The notes beneath the pieces are model-generated. The model ran no database searches, was not told the origin of the DNA, and was given only the letters and a program-made list of their open reading frames with translations. The position numbers and the translations under genes are program-made. Shown here in pieces: positions 32,400-44,439 of a DNA stretch of 64,000 bases. Position 1 is the first letter of the stretch; each line of letters opens with the position of its first letter. Source of the DNA: Torymus aiolomorphi (taxonomy: Eukaryota; Arthropoda; Insecta; Hymenoptera; Torymidae); assembly GCA_036365515.1 (NCBI GenBank), contig CM070876.1:37843195-37907194 (forward strand). The letters run 5' to 3'.

Positions 32400-32900
32400 A
32401 AAGTTTTATCGAAAATCAGTGTTAGGCAAATCCGAACTTGCGCTACCGCAACATATTTTGCTACACGAATAGCGGCGGTACAAGTAGTGCAACTACAAAT
32501 AAAATTTATTGTAGTAGTGCTACTTTACAAAAAATTGTACCCTACTCGTGGCATCGATATTTGCGTAGAGCGCTACACGATTTTTAAAAGGTGATAGTAC
32601 TATTTGCATAAAGTAGTTGCACTACTTTCAAAAACAATGAAATTAAAATTTGTATGGTATGTCTTTTCGAATTAAAAAAATTAGACTCAGCGATAAGAAG
32701 TGGATGATCTGCAAGTCGTAAGTGATGCTTGCGATTTGTACACTCATAAAAACAGTATTTTTGCGGCAAAAATATTTATGTCTTGAGAGCCGTGTAGTCG
32801 CACTATTTGATGAAAGCAGTGCCATTATCGTCTAAAAATCGTATAGCGTCACAAGTAGTGTAACGACAATTTTTTTTAAAAGTAGCGGCACTCCTGCAGT
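32400..32900. repeat. GTAGTGCAACTAC-type micro-repeats
   Basis: CAAGTAGTGCAACTACA, TAGTAGTGCTACTTTAC, AAGTAGTTGCACTACTTT and GCAGTGCAACTACAC recur through the stretch. The word is partly self-complementary. No open frame is believable. Confidence 0.55.
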
Positions 32901-33147
32901 GCAACTACACTATTTTCTAAAAAAGAAGTAATTATTTATAAAGCGAATATAATGTTAAGATTTTTATGGTTATTCTTTTAATGTGACGAATATAAATTGT
33001 TTGATTGAAAATTATTTTTTACGTTTCCATGCAACCGGCTAATAATTTTACAGATAATAATCGATTGTATATAGCGGAATCTGTGAACGAATCAAGGGTG
33101 ATCTACAAATTACTTTTGGAAACCCTGTTTCACTACATGAGGAGCGA

Positions 33148-33366
33148 CCCGTAGGAAAGAAGTATGCACAAGTTGTGTGCACAAATAAAATTTGTGCATA
33201 AATTTGTGCATAATTTAATAATTGTGCATATGTTTATGCACAAATTCGTGCACGGTTTTCGTGTGCACTTGTGCATGCAATTATATACAAATGTATGCAC
33301 AATTTTTAAATTATGCACAAATTTATGCACAAATTTTATTTGTGCACAAAACTTTTTCCTACGGGG
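33148..33366. mobile_element. Micro-repeat element with CCCGTAGGAAA cap
   Basis: Ends CCCGTAGGAAAGAAG and (complement) CCCCGTAGGAAAAAG are inverted. The interior consists of TTTGTGCATAAA / TTTATGCACAAA words, so the element is self-complementary at every scale. It sits in the centre of the 29853-34291 foldback. Confidence 0.75.
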
Positions 33367-34597
33367 AATACTACTAGTATAACGAATTTAGGTTCATACA
33401 AGCATTCGGCTATACCATACCAGTACACTGAGTATAAGATTATCTTCCAAATAAAACATTAGAATATACATGTATTGGTCATCTCTTTAATGATTACAGA
33501 GCAAAAGCATCTCTGTTTAATGACGAAAAACAATCAGTGTCGAGTTGAACGAAATTTAAAAAGAAAAATTCATGAAAGTACTTTCGCTGACGTGAAAAGA
33601 AAGGAAAAAGACTCCCATGTATAGATCAATTGTCCAGTGGTTTTGCAAGTAGCAATAATGTGCTGCATGATGGAATCCGTGCGCGTCTCAGCATGAAAAT
33701 AGTTCAAATCAGTTTTCCAGCCAAGAAGCGCACGGTTTCGGACTGAAACCCCATCGCACGCAACTTTAGCAATGTGCTGTCGTTTGAGCCGAAAACCGCG
33801 CGCGTCTCGGCTGTGGAACGGCAGTGGCTTCAGCGAGCCGAAACTACCCGAGTTCAGCGCGCGAACCGGGTACGTTCGGCCTCGTAACGCCATCGCACGC
33901 AACTTTACCGATGCGCTGTCGCTTCGGCCCGAAACCGCGCGAGTCTCGGCTGTTTAACAGTAGTGGTTTCAGCGTGCGGAAACCACTCGAGTTCAGCGCG
34001 CGAACCGGGCGCGTTCGGCCTCGAAACGCCATCGCACGCAACTTTAGCAATGCGCTGTCGTTTCAGCCCGAAACCGCGTGCGTCTCGGCTGCGAAACGAC
34101 AGTCGTTCCAGCGCACTGGAACGAGCGACGTTTCATCACTCAACGGCTGGCGTTGCGCGCCTTTGACTGTCCCGCGCGCAAGTATAGCGTACCGCGACCG
34201 TTTCATTCTGTCATCAATACAGTTACGGACTTACGGCACTGTATCCGTTCAGCACCTTCTGTGACCAGGCGCGTCTTATTTTTTTTCCGTGTATACAAGG
34301 ATTTGTATACAAGGTTTTGTAGCTTAAAATTTCTACTTTCAAATGGTAAAATTCATTTTGAAAAAAAAAAATGGCATAATGTTTGAGAAAAATGGCTCTG
34401 AAGTTTCAATTTGAATTTTCGACCAAAAGAAAGCATTTCACAGAAAAAACGATAGCATCATTAGAAAGAGGGGGAAAAAATCTATCGATATATATGTTCT
34501 TTGCTTTTTTTTCGAGAGACTCGCGCCAGCATACGATTATGAGCGAGTTGAACAGAGCGCATTTTACTGGCTGGATTCTGGCGGACGCTCCCACAAT

Positions 34598-35769
34598 ATC
34601 GACGGCTGATAGGAATAATCCGCTCACTCAGTGTTTGCTTCGAAAACCCTCTTTCCCCCCGCCCCGGGCTAACGCTGAGAGACAGCTATGTGCCCATTAC
34701 CACGTCCTGTTTGCGATTGGCTAAAGCTATTATAACCTTTCTAGATAAGATAGTAAACTAAGAGATAATTGGAAATGAAACTACGATTGTCTTGGCCTCG
34801 TATAGTCTATACGAGTGCATATTGGTAATTACATAGCCAATATCTTGCCAATATATTGCTAATATTTATATCCTATATATACCCAATATATTGCACATAT
34901 TTTCAATTTTTACACGGGCCCTAACTTAGCGTTGGCTTTAAATACCCTCTAACTCGGCGAAGGTTTCAAAAATCCTTTTGTTTTTTTGTCTTCAATTTTG
35001 TAGTAGCAGCTCTGCACGATTTTAAAACACGATTTCTGCATAATAGACGACGCGATAATGTACGTTTAAAGGAAATTGCATATTAATCTTTTTTGTTAAT
35101 AGTTTAACATTTTTTTAAATATTTTCAAAATTATCTTTAGAAAATCATTACGTTAATAGGTTTTTTGTAATCCAATTTTTTCTTAGTACATTTTATGTTT
35201 TTTTACCATGTGTAGATCTTTTGCTCTTAGCTTTATCAAGGCTTACGGATATCTTTTACCACTGAGTTATAATAATTGCATTATTTGGATCATCTATTGA
35301 TTTATACTGGGATCCAGTTTCTTTTGCTTACAATACTCAATAGTATTTTATAATTATCGGATTTAATTTTATAGTTTATCTGTTTCATTTAAACGATCCG
35401 TTTAAAAATATGCTTATCGATAATGTTATCAACACCTATCAGAAATAATTAAATAAACCCTAAAATTAAGTTTGATTTGATTTAACGAAATAAATTTTTA
35501 TCATGCGCAGACACGAAATAAAGGCCTGCAGAACTGCCACTACAAAATTGAAGAAAAAAAAATGCGCCTGAGTTAGAGGGTTTTTGAAACCTTCACCGAG
35601 TTAAACGGTTTTTGAAACCTTTGCCGAGTTTAAGGGTTTTTAAAACCTTTGCCGCGTTAAAGGGTTTTCGTAGCAAACGCTGAATTAGGTGGTTTTCGAA
35701 GCAAACGCCGAGTTAGAGGGTTTTCGAATCAAACGCTGAGTTAGTGGGTTATTCCTCTCAGCCGTCGAT
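34598..35769. mobile_element. Element with ATCGACGGCTGA cap and a 32-38 bp repeat
   Basis: ATCGACGGCTGATAGGAATAA at the left is inverted at the right (TTATTCCTCTCAGCCGTCGAT). Next to each end are repeats of the kind GAGTTAGAGGGTTTTCGAA / GCCGAGTTTAAGGG, about five at 35570-35750 and two at 34915-34985 in opposite orientation. The middle is plain AT-rich sequence. The cap recurs at 63696-63988. Confidence 0.7.
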
Positions 35770-35908
35770 ATGTTTATTTATCATGTATAGATCTCGTTAA
35801 TTGAAATATTTTTGCAATTTAAGTCGAGGAGCGTTGACGCGTCCCAAATTAAAGAAAAATGCAAATGCAGATTCATTTCACTTTTAATTTCGATCAATAT
35901 ATCTTTAA

Positions 35909-36270
35909 GGGGATGTGCAACCCTAATTTCAATATTTTTTTTAATCAACATTCAAACATTTATTTGGAAAAAGACGGCTGTCAAGCGCTCCGTACACGCA
36001 AACACTATACGCAGATTTTTTTCTGGATAATTCTATTGATATTTGCGTGAGTTATGCTCGTTTGAAAAGTAGGTCAATTGTAAATTCCTACTTACCGACA
36101 GTACGGTTTTTATTTAATTAAATAAATTCTCATCATTTTTTTGGAAAAAGACGTCCGTCAAGCGCTCCGTACACGCAAAAACTATATGCAGATTTTTTTC
36201 TGGATAATTCTATTGATATATTTACGTGAGTTATGCTCGTTTGAAAAATAACGTCGGTACTCACATCCCC
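35909..36270. mobile_element. TTAA-flanked element with internal direct repeat
   Basis: TTAA at 35905-35908 and 36271-36274 flanks GGGGATGTGCAACCC and (complement of right) GGGGATGTGAGTACCG. A unit of about 100 bp containing GTCAAGCGCTCCGTACACGC and TTTTTTTCTGGATAATTCTA is present twice (about 35964-36065 and 36141-36246) in the same orientation. Confidence 0.8.
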
Positions 36271-36448
36271 TTAATTCGTTGAACTGAATATTAAAGATAT
36301 GTCTCTTATCGACGTGCTAGTTCCTGCCATATGGAAATTACTTTTTCGACACTCCGTGCGGTAAGTTCGATTTCCCGCACGCTCGGCAAAAACGTGTGCT
36401 CAAAATCGAACTTTCCACACAAACTTTTTGATACGTCGCATCAAAAAG

Positions 36449-36575
36449 TTCTGTACGATACATGTGCAGGAAAGAGATTCTCGTCTCGTGTGCTTTTCCA
36501 CCCACTCTTCGCTCGGGTGTAAACGTCACACGAGACGAAAATCTACTTTCCCGCACTAGTGTCGTAATGTACTAT
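36449..36575. mobile_element. Hairpin element with TAGTACATTACGACAC cap
   Basis: Left TTCTGTACGATACATGTGC and right complement ATAGTACATTACGACACTAG lead into paired TCTCGTCTCGTGTG arms closed by CACTCTTCGCTCGGGTG. A second small hairpin with the same flavour (TTCGATTTCCCGCACGCTCG) precedes it at 36340-36440. Confidence 0.65.
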
Positions 36576-39120
36576 TAATTATTAAGTCTGTCTATATAAA
36601 TATTCATTCGTTTATATATATATTTCTTTAGAAATATTCTCAAATCCTGGTATTGACTTTTCGATTTTACATGTCATTACGGTAGAAATCACATTGGTAT
36701 TCAACATCTCCTTATACAAGAAAGACAAAGGATTTAACTACTAGATGTATATAAAATAATTAAATTACGAAAGTTTTATAATAAAAAGTTCTTTATTTTC
36801 CGTATTTTACTTAATTTAACATGGATCCATAATCAAAGAGCGCAGTAGCGCACCCGAAGGCAAGTATGTGTCCGACAATGCGGAAGAATCCTGAGGTGCG
36901 ATCACGCTTATGATACATTGAAATGATGGGTGTGCGAGAATTTTACATGTTTTTTTTTTACGTCTTTGTATTATGTTTTATGTATTAACAAATATATCAT
37001 TAGGAAGCTGCTTTATTATACTACATGTATTAAAAATTTGAATTAAAAATATGACCTCGTCTTGAAGTATATATATTAATTAAGCATGAAATATTTTGTT
37101 TTCTGGTCGGATTCTTTTTTCTTTTTTTCCTTCAAATCTCGATCAGCTGTTTTGTTCCGACCGCAGCTCTATTGTTATTAGTCAAACTTTCCTGAGAGTT
37201 TTTTTATACAATTTAATATTTGTCGTCTACAACAACTACAATATATAGATATACAAAAATAATGGTTTACCCCCGTGTGCTTGCCAGCGCCCCGAGCGGA
37301 GGAATAGACCCCATTGAGCATTTTTACATTATGGAGTTACATGGGAGATAGGAAAATGCAGAGATCTAAATGAAATTTTAACATATTATTCTTTAATTTA
37401 TATGAAGCACATATTTTCAAAATATTTGATTCGAAAGTTTGCATGTTACAACACCGGTTCTTATGTGTCACTTAGTTCACTCTGTGTTAAAATACTGGCG
37501 AACACTCGTGCTGTGTTTTACACGTAGTTCCACTTTTCGCCACCGAAAATGTCAAATCCCAATACTTCGAGTACGATTTTGTAAAAATGCAGAAAGAGCA
37601 ATAAAAAAAACTCTAGAATGTCATACTTATTGGTTAAACCCTTAAGAAGCTGTAAGCAAAATTTCAACTGGTGTGACCGCATGCAATCCTGAGTACTTAA
37701 TTAACAAAAACGTAAACAAAACATTCAGCTCGGTGGCAATTGGTGCCTGCGCGCGGAGGTATTTACGCGGTGCGAGGGACGTCCCTCTATCTCCTCTCCG
37801 CACGCCAAAACTCTTACGAACCTCCACATTATCTCAATTTTTTTTCTTCTTCAACATTTGTGTGAAAATTGCTTACATAAAAAAATTTCAAATGCTCCAG
37901 GAAATTTTTTTCAATATTTTAATTTATAAATAAAAATAGTAGTGAATCTCAGAAGTCAATTTTATCATTTTGGCACCAAAAGGCATACAAATAGATAAAT
38001 TCGACGCTCAACTTTAAACTTTTATAACTTTTGAAGGAATCAATATATTTTAATTTTCAAAAAAGCAAATGAAAGCTCTTTCTTTCTAGTTTTAATTTCT
38101 TTTTTTTTTAATTCATGTAAGACATTTCTGAGATAAATGGCTGAGGTTTAAAGAGGAAGTCTTTTTTGCTATTTTCTTCAAAAATTTCAACCTTTAAAAA
38201 AACTGTCACAAAGACTTTTTTAATTGTACACGAATTTTTTCGTATACTTAGCTTCGGAGCTGTGCCTTTAAAAAAAATTTTGACCTGTTTTGAGATCGCC
38301 ATAAGTGAAGCTTTTCTTGTAAATTTCCTCATATTATGTATATGCTTTCTATATATCTATATATAATTCTGACGGTCAAATAGCAGAGGCGTTGAATAAA
38401 CCCTTTTGCAACTTTAAAACATTTTAGTTTGCTTAGTAACAATATTTACATCTATTTGATTGTAAATTTTGAAATGCGTTAATTCTTAACAAATGTACAA
38501 AAGTAATCTTTATTTGGTAGATAATTCAATTTTGGCATATAATTTTTTCGTAATTAAAATGAATAGATTAGTAAAAATGTATAATGAAAAATTAATAAGT
38601 GGTACATATGTTTTCTATACAAACACTATTCAATCAATATTTTATCTAAATCTGTTATTACTAAAAGTAATTTAATAATTTAATATCAAACAATTTAATA
38701 AAAATGAATATTATATTCTTCTGTTTATTAATTAAATATGAAAATCTTATTATACACTGGACTCATTTTATTATTTTTTATCTAAAAGTTTTGTTTAAAT
38801 ATTACTGGTTACAAATTAAAATACCGGTATCTTTAGTTAACAAAGTTTTTAACCATCTAAGGTTAAAAAAATATGATTAATTATACTTACCACCACAAGA
38901 CACTAGACTGCATAAGTAACCACGATGATCACAATTGATTTGCAAAACAATGAAAACACTGATGAAATTCTTTTTTCAAGTTATTTAAAATAAATTTTTT
39001 ATATAATTAGCACGGTTAGCATACCGTGTATGTAGCATGTTTTTTTTAAAGACAATTATTGACTATTCAAATGAGATTAAATATATAATTCGTATCGTAT
39101 TAGTACTAACAAATTTCAAT
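36576..39120. other. AT-rich intergenic region
   Basis: No protein-like frame or RNA gene is seen in these 2.5 kb. Small GC-richer patches (36840-36905; 37740-37830) have no recognisable content. Confidence 0.4.
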
Positions 39121-39122
39121 TT

Positions 39123-39208
<86 letters not shown>

Positions 39209-39246
39209 AGTGTGTGTGTGTGTGTGGGTGTGTGTGTGTGTGTGTG

Positions 39247-39317
<71 letters not shown>

Positions 39318-39320
39318 ATA
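39121..39320. repeat. TG microsatellite
   Basis: About 190 bp of TG with a few single-base interruptions (TCTG, TGAG, TGGG, TTAG, TTTG), bounded by TATATATA. The apparent Cys/Val reading frame is an artefact. Confidence 0.97.
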
Positions 39321-39789
39321 TAAAGAAATATGTAAAATAAAGAACTTTTGACATTTTTACAAAAAGCCCTTAAAACTTACGATCTTGTGATTCTTTCTGT
39401 GATGCAAACTTTTTTTCACGATCCCTTGGTACATAGCAATATTATATTTTTACATAACAACGGAGAAAATTATTACGTCGGGTGGGAAGAATAAGATAAT
39501 AACTCAGCAGTACACATGAAAAGGGTATTAACTTGGCGGAGCGCGTAAAAAGGCTCTGACTTAAACATTCGCGTTCCATTTTTTCGACATTGAGAAGTAA
39601 GATGTGAAAAGAGTTAAGGTGATGTCAGAGCCACGCTGATTGGTTGAAATTTTCCTAAGCTCAAAAACATAATATCATAAATAAAAAAAAGTATACAATC
39701 GTAAAGCAGAAAAATGCGGTGATCGCGTATTCTTGTTATAATAAGGAATGTTTATAAACTTTATGCAGCATTTAATAATTTTTAGTTAA

Positions 39790-40504
39790 GGGACTATTAC
39801 CGGTTATAATTTTGAAAAAATCGATTTTTGTTTTTTTACATTTATCGACTCGAGACTTCTTTTATATGGACTTCTTTTATATGCTGATTAACCAATTATT
39901 GTAAGTGTTGAAACTTGATTTTTTTAAAAATATTACATAAATAAATAGTTAAAAAGCTTTAAACGCGATATTCTCGAAATGGTGTTTTTTTTCAATCGGC
40001 CCAGACTTATTCTCCATAACAAATTCGATGGATCATTTTAATTCTTAGTGAGTTTTGTTCGTTTTGATGTCCTCTACCGTAATTTATCAGAAAATTGCAG
40101 AAAAGTTGGAAAAAAAATTGACAAGGGGAAAAAGGGCAGAAAAAAACGTAATTTTTATAACATTTTTTTCACATAATCGCCATTTTGTTTTTAAAATGAC
40201 TTTTTTATAAAAGGTGGTAAATTACGATGTAAGACACCTTCCTCATTAAAAAACTTTTTGAATTTTTTGTTTCAGAGTTGCCAATTTCGAGATTAACCCT
40301 GGGCCATTAGGCAGTGTCATTTTCAGCACTCAACTTTGACAAGTTCTATAAAATTATGTAAACATAAAAAAAAAAAAATTTTGTAATTTTAAAGAGTAAA
40401 TTAATAAAATAAAAAAAGTTGTACAAAGTTCTGTAATAAAGGAAACGAGAAAAAGAAAATTTAATTATAGGTCATTTTTTGCCTTTGTAACCGGTAATAG
40501 TCCC
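39790..40504. mobile_element. TTAA-flanked element of 715 bp
   Basis: TTAA at 39786-39789 and 40505-40508 flanks GGGACTATTACCGGTTATAA and its complement (TTGTAACCGGTAATAGTCCC). Only about 20 bp of end is inverted; the interior is AT-rich and non-coding. Confidence 0.85.
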
Positions 40505-40795
40505 TTAAGACAAACAACGGGAAATTCCAGACGGCAATTTTAAAAATATTGGATTATATAAAATTCTTATACATTTTGATTAATGTAAATGCTGTCATCC
40601 CGCATTCTTCGCACGATAACAAATCGTCAGCAACTTAATTTTCAATGTCACGAAGTAAATTTCGCGCGATCAGTGGAAAATGCGACTCAAGGTGTGGATC
40701 ACCATCGGTAAAGTTCGTTCCTACATCCCCTCCTTTTCAATTTATATATTCATTATTCCCTAGAATAGCTCTTCATATTGCAAAAGAAAACATAA

Positions 40796-40935
40796 GGGTG
40801 CATTCCCTTGCGTTCCGAAAAATTCAACGGAATGCATTTAATTAAGCCCGTGAGAGTGAAGCATTCACGGAAGAACCCTCTCTCTCGCTCTTACAGGTTT
40901 AAATGCGTTCCGTTGAGTTTTTCGCAACGATTTTT
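40796..40935. mobile_element. Palindrome with GGGTGC...GCGTTCCGAAAAATT ends
   Basis: GCGTTCCGAAAAATTCAACGG at the left pairs with CCGTTGAGTTTTTCG at the right; the middle has TTTAATTAAGCCCGTGAGAG against CTCTTACAGGTTTAAAT. A better-kept relative is at 43428-43575. Confidence 0.7.
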
Positions 40936-40944
40936 TAAATCTCT

Positions 40945-41643
40945 CTCTAGCGAAAATAATTTTCGTGGAAAACTGTTATAAACTGTTATAAACTGTTATA
41001 AACTGTTGTAAACTATTATAAACTGTTATAAACTGGTTTGAGACGCGTATTCCAATTTATAATAGTTTTTAACAACTTATAACAGTTTATAACCGTTTAT
41101 AACAATTATTTAGTTACTTACATTTTCGTTAAATCATGACTGCAGATGAAAGGGTGCGCGCAGAAATTATTAATAGTTTATTCCAATTTATACCAGTTTA
41201 TAACAATTTCTTCATCATCTTCAAGCCGGAAGTCCGAAAGTGCAAAGGAATTCCGGACTTAATTGCTGTAAATAACTGTAAATAACTGTTAAAAACTGTT
41301 AGCAATTATAAATAACTGTTACAAACTATTAGAAACTGTAAATAACTTACAAACTGTTAGAAACCGCGAGTAACTGTTACAAATTGTTAAAAAATTATTA
41401 ATAATTTCTCTGCGTTCCTTCGTTTCTATTTAACGAAATTGTGAATAAATGTAAATAATTTTTATAAACTGTTATGAACTATTATGAATTGTTAGAAACT
41501 GTTAAAAACTGTTATAAATAGGAATACGCGTATCAAACCAAACTTTTTATAATAGTTTATAACAGTTTCTAATAGTTTATAACATTTCCTAACAGTTCAT
41601 AACAGTTGTTAACAGTTATTTGCATTTATTTTTTTCGCTAGGG
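40945..41643. mobile_element. Micro-repeat element with CTCTAGCGAAAATAA cap
   Basis: Ends CTCTAGCGAAAATAAT and (complement of right) CCCTAGCGAAAAAAATAAAT are inverted. The interior is a long degenerate array of AACTGTTATAAACTGTT and its complement, covering nearly 700 bp. Confidence 0.75.
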
Positions 41644-41966
41644 TTGTGTAGCATTCCACAGATGAAAAAAATAGAGCTCGCGAGTTACGATCTTTTTCAG
41701 CACTCGGCCGAGTGTAAGGGGTAAGGTGGTTCTCCTCGGGCACTACAGTTTGTGCACTCAGCGAGAGCACAAACTATACCATGGACGTCGTTCTGTCTCT
41801 CTCGGTCTCGTGCTCGTCGTCTGCTATTTGTGTTTATAATCATGAATATATTTTTAAAAAGATTGGCTTGACACATATTTGATAAACTTAACAAAAAGAG
41901 CCGAATTTCATCTTTCTTAACCTATGTTTTTCTTTTTGAAGTCCAGTTTTTTTGATGACTAATACT

Positions 41967-42243
41967 CATAGATTTATAGAGATAGACTGCGCGTCCTCCA
42001 TGTAAAGCGCTGAAGCCGGGACAAGAGAGAGAGGGCAATAGTTGTGGTCATGCTCTCTCTTTCTAATGGGCGCTTGGTGGAGGGAGAAAGTGTTCCCCTC
42101 AACGTCCTCTCCTCCTCTGCCGTTACAACTCCCCCTCTACCCCCACTACTGTAGGTGTGCGAGAGAGATAGCATGACCACGCGCCGCCATTGTTGGCTTC
42201 ATGACGCCCGTAAAAGCGCGCCGTCTATCTCTATAAGTCTATG
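41967..42243. mobile_element. Inverted-repeat element with about 8-bp duplication
   Basis: CATAGATTTATAGAGATAGAC and (complement of right) CATAGACTTATAGAGATAGAC are the ends; the flanks are CTAATACT and GTAATACT, 7 of 8 identical, as for hAT-like insertions. Inside, CATGCTCTCTC and GCGCGCC-like words pair loosely. Confidence 0.65.
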
Positions 42244-42251
42244 GTAATACT

Positions 42252-43301
42252 ATTACTTTCTGCCACAGTTGATATAGCACTCATTTACTCTCATGTAAAG
42301 ATAACCATTTTCAAGAATTTTTTTCTCAAAAGTTTGTTCCGCAATGTATGAAAACAAACATATGGTATCATTTCTGTGACTTTGAAGAATATTTGTATAT
42401 TTTTTTAGAAGCTTTTTCAGTTTTGGCAATATGAAGAGAACCGCCTTAATACCTTTCCTCGCGCTCGGTTGAGTTCTTACCATATTCTCTCCACACGACG
42501 ATAAACAGATTAGCGTTTATCAATGTAAAATAAAGTAAAAATCTGTAAAACTTTTTACTTTCCAATGCAAAATATTAATAAATCATATTTAATCTAGGAG
42601 CTCGGGCGCGCTCCAAAGACAAGTAATTTAATAAAGTTTCTCAATTACTAATGCATCGACATACACAGTGTTTGTTTTGTTATTTAATATCTTAACGCAC
42701 ACACGTGTACACCGTCCCCACAGAATTAATAAAATTTTCTGACTTCATCGTGTTTTCGTATGTTAGTTTCAATAAATACGTAATCTAAAAATGGTTAACT
42801 AACTTTATGAATACGATTTCATATATCTTTATTTTTGTAATTTAATTATGATTAAATTTAACAGCTCTACATTGAAAAATAATAATTGTAATAGTAATTA
42901 CTTATTATAACTGATTCTGATAGTGAAGTGTAACTGACCATGGATGGCTCTAAAATTATTATAATCATTAGTTTAGAAATGTATTAATTCATATCACGCA
43001 GAAATTTTGTAGAATAAATGACGTTTTATTCATTTTATAGAGAACTTACAGTAATTAAAATTAATTTCGTATTTTGTATTTCGTTACATATTTATTACAT
43101 AAATGGGGATATTTGTTAAAAGAAGAATGTTGAAGCAATTACAGATACCTTCTTTGCCTTTTTCGTTATATGAATTCAATTTTTAATGGTTGTCAACCGC
43201 ATTAATTGCATTTTATATAGAATACATCAGAGAACAGTGAATTTCAGAGATAATTGATAAAAATATAAAAATTAAAAAAATATGAATGTTTTAAAATGTC
43301 G
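42252..43301. other. AT-rich intergenic region
   Basis: No gene, RNA or clear mobile element recognised. Confidence 0.4.
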
Positions 43302-43305
43302 TTAA

Positions 43306-43715
43306 GGGGATGTCGGAACTTTTATAGAATTATATATACTTACCGTAATTTTCGTATTTTCCGGTATTTTTTTTTTTTTTTAATTTTTGTTTTTTGATTA
43401 GTTCTTTTGTCATCCACTGTTCTTTAAGAGTACGATCCCATGGCGTTCCGAAAAATTAGACGGAACCATTTAAGCCCGTGAGTACAAGAAAGAGGTTCTT
43501 TCGTGAATGTCTCTCTCGCTCTCACAGGCTTAAATGGTTCTGTCTAATTTTTCGGAACGCCATGAGATCGCACCCTAACTGATTAAGAACAGCGGACGAA
43601 TGCGCTAATTTTGAAAAACATCAAAACAAATTTAAATAACGTGAAATTCGGTGTAGGAATCTGTAATCGGCTCCAACAATTAAGTATGCAGATGAATACC
43701 AGCTACGATATCCCT
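43306..43715. mobile_element. TTAA-flanked element with a nested palindrome
   Basis: TTAA at 43302-43305 and 43716-43719; left end GGGGATGTCGGAAC, right complement AGGGATATCGTAGC. The left cap matches that of 35909-36270. A 148-bp palindrome (43428-43575) lies in its middle, and the sequences next to it (CCACTGTTCTT / AAGAACAGCGG) also pair. Confidence 0.7.
43428..43575. mobile_element. Nested palindrome with GCGTTCCGAAAAATTAGAC arms
   Basis: GATCCCATGGCGTTCCGAAA at the left and its near-complement TTTCGGAACGCCATGAGATC at the right pair over about 65 bp, closing near GAAAGAGGTTCTTTCG. Same family as 40796-40935. Confidence 0.75.
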
Positions 43716-43735
43716 TTAAGTTATTAACACTTTAA

Positions 43736-44435
43736 GGGCTAACGGTGTATAAGCATTTTCTTACTTATACATCAATCTGTTTAGCTGTTCAAAATATTAA
43801 AATTATATTTTTTTAATATGAAATTATTTATTCTTTTGCACTAAAGTTACGTAATTGTATGGATAATGCGTACATCCCCCTATGGGTCGTACAGCACTAT
43901 AGGGAAACATTTTCTTTAGAAAATATAACAGTCTATTATGGGTCGTATTAGAAATGGTTTTTCTATTCAAATTTACTTTGTTTATACTGTAGGTACACTT
44001 TTATATCTATATACGAGCATATAAACAAGATAAAATAATAATTTATTTAAAAGTAAATTACAATACATATTTATGAGATTTATTTTACATAACATTACAT
44101 AAAATTATCCATTTATTAAAGAAACAACGCGATAACTCTCGGATTAAACGTAACGGTTTTATTCACGCTCTGACTGGTAAATTTTGTGAAAAACTGTTGC
44201 TTCCTTACAATTACAAAACGGGGTAAAAAATATTTGAAACAAACTCTTTTTGGCTCCTGGTGAACTCTTGCGCTGATAGAATCCTATACAAGAAAAATAA
44301 TTTAAAAAAATTATTATGGAATCTTTGTTTGGCTACAACGAAGCAAATTTGAATAGAATTATCATTACGACCTAATACTGGTCGTATAGCACTACCGGGA
44401 AGAAATTTACGACTCATATTTGACCCGTATAGCCC
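43736..44435. mobile_element. TTAA-flanked element of 700 bp with GGTCGTA repeats
   Basis: TTAA at 43732-43735 and 44436-44439; left end GGGCTAACGGTG, right complement GGGCTATACGGG. The words TATGGGTCGTACAGCACTA, TATGGGTCGTATTAG, ACTGGTCGTATAGCACTAC recur. It starts 20 bp after the preceding TTAA element. Confidence 0.75.
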
Positions 44436-44439
44436 TTAA

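Larger units (their letters stand above)
29853..34291. mobile_element. Foldback with TA duplication and 139-bp repeats in both arms
   Basis: CACGGAAAAAAAATAAGACG at the left end and its complement at the right end are flanked by TA (29851-29852 and 34292-34293). Arms of about 860 bp (29853-30730; 33430-34291) pair in detail, for example TGATGACAGAATGAAACGGT. They are GC-rich and contain tandem 139-bp units. The central 2.7 kb is AT-rich and holds other repeats. Confidence 0.8.
29278..34592. mobile_element. Outer foldback of about 5.3 kb
   Basis: GGGAGCGTCCGCTAGAATCT with CCAGTAAAATGCGCTC at the left is matched, inverted, by GAGCGCATTTTACTGG and GGCGGACGCTCCC at the right; GTATGCTGAGTCTCTCGAAA pairs with TCGAGAGACTCGCGCCAGC. 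Inside lie a micro-repeat element (29375-29772) and a second foldback (29853-34291). Confidence 0.7.
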
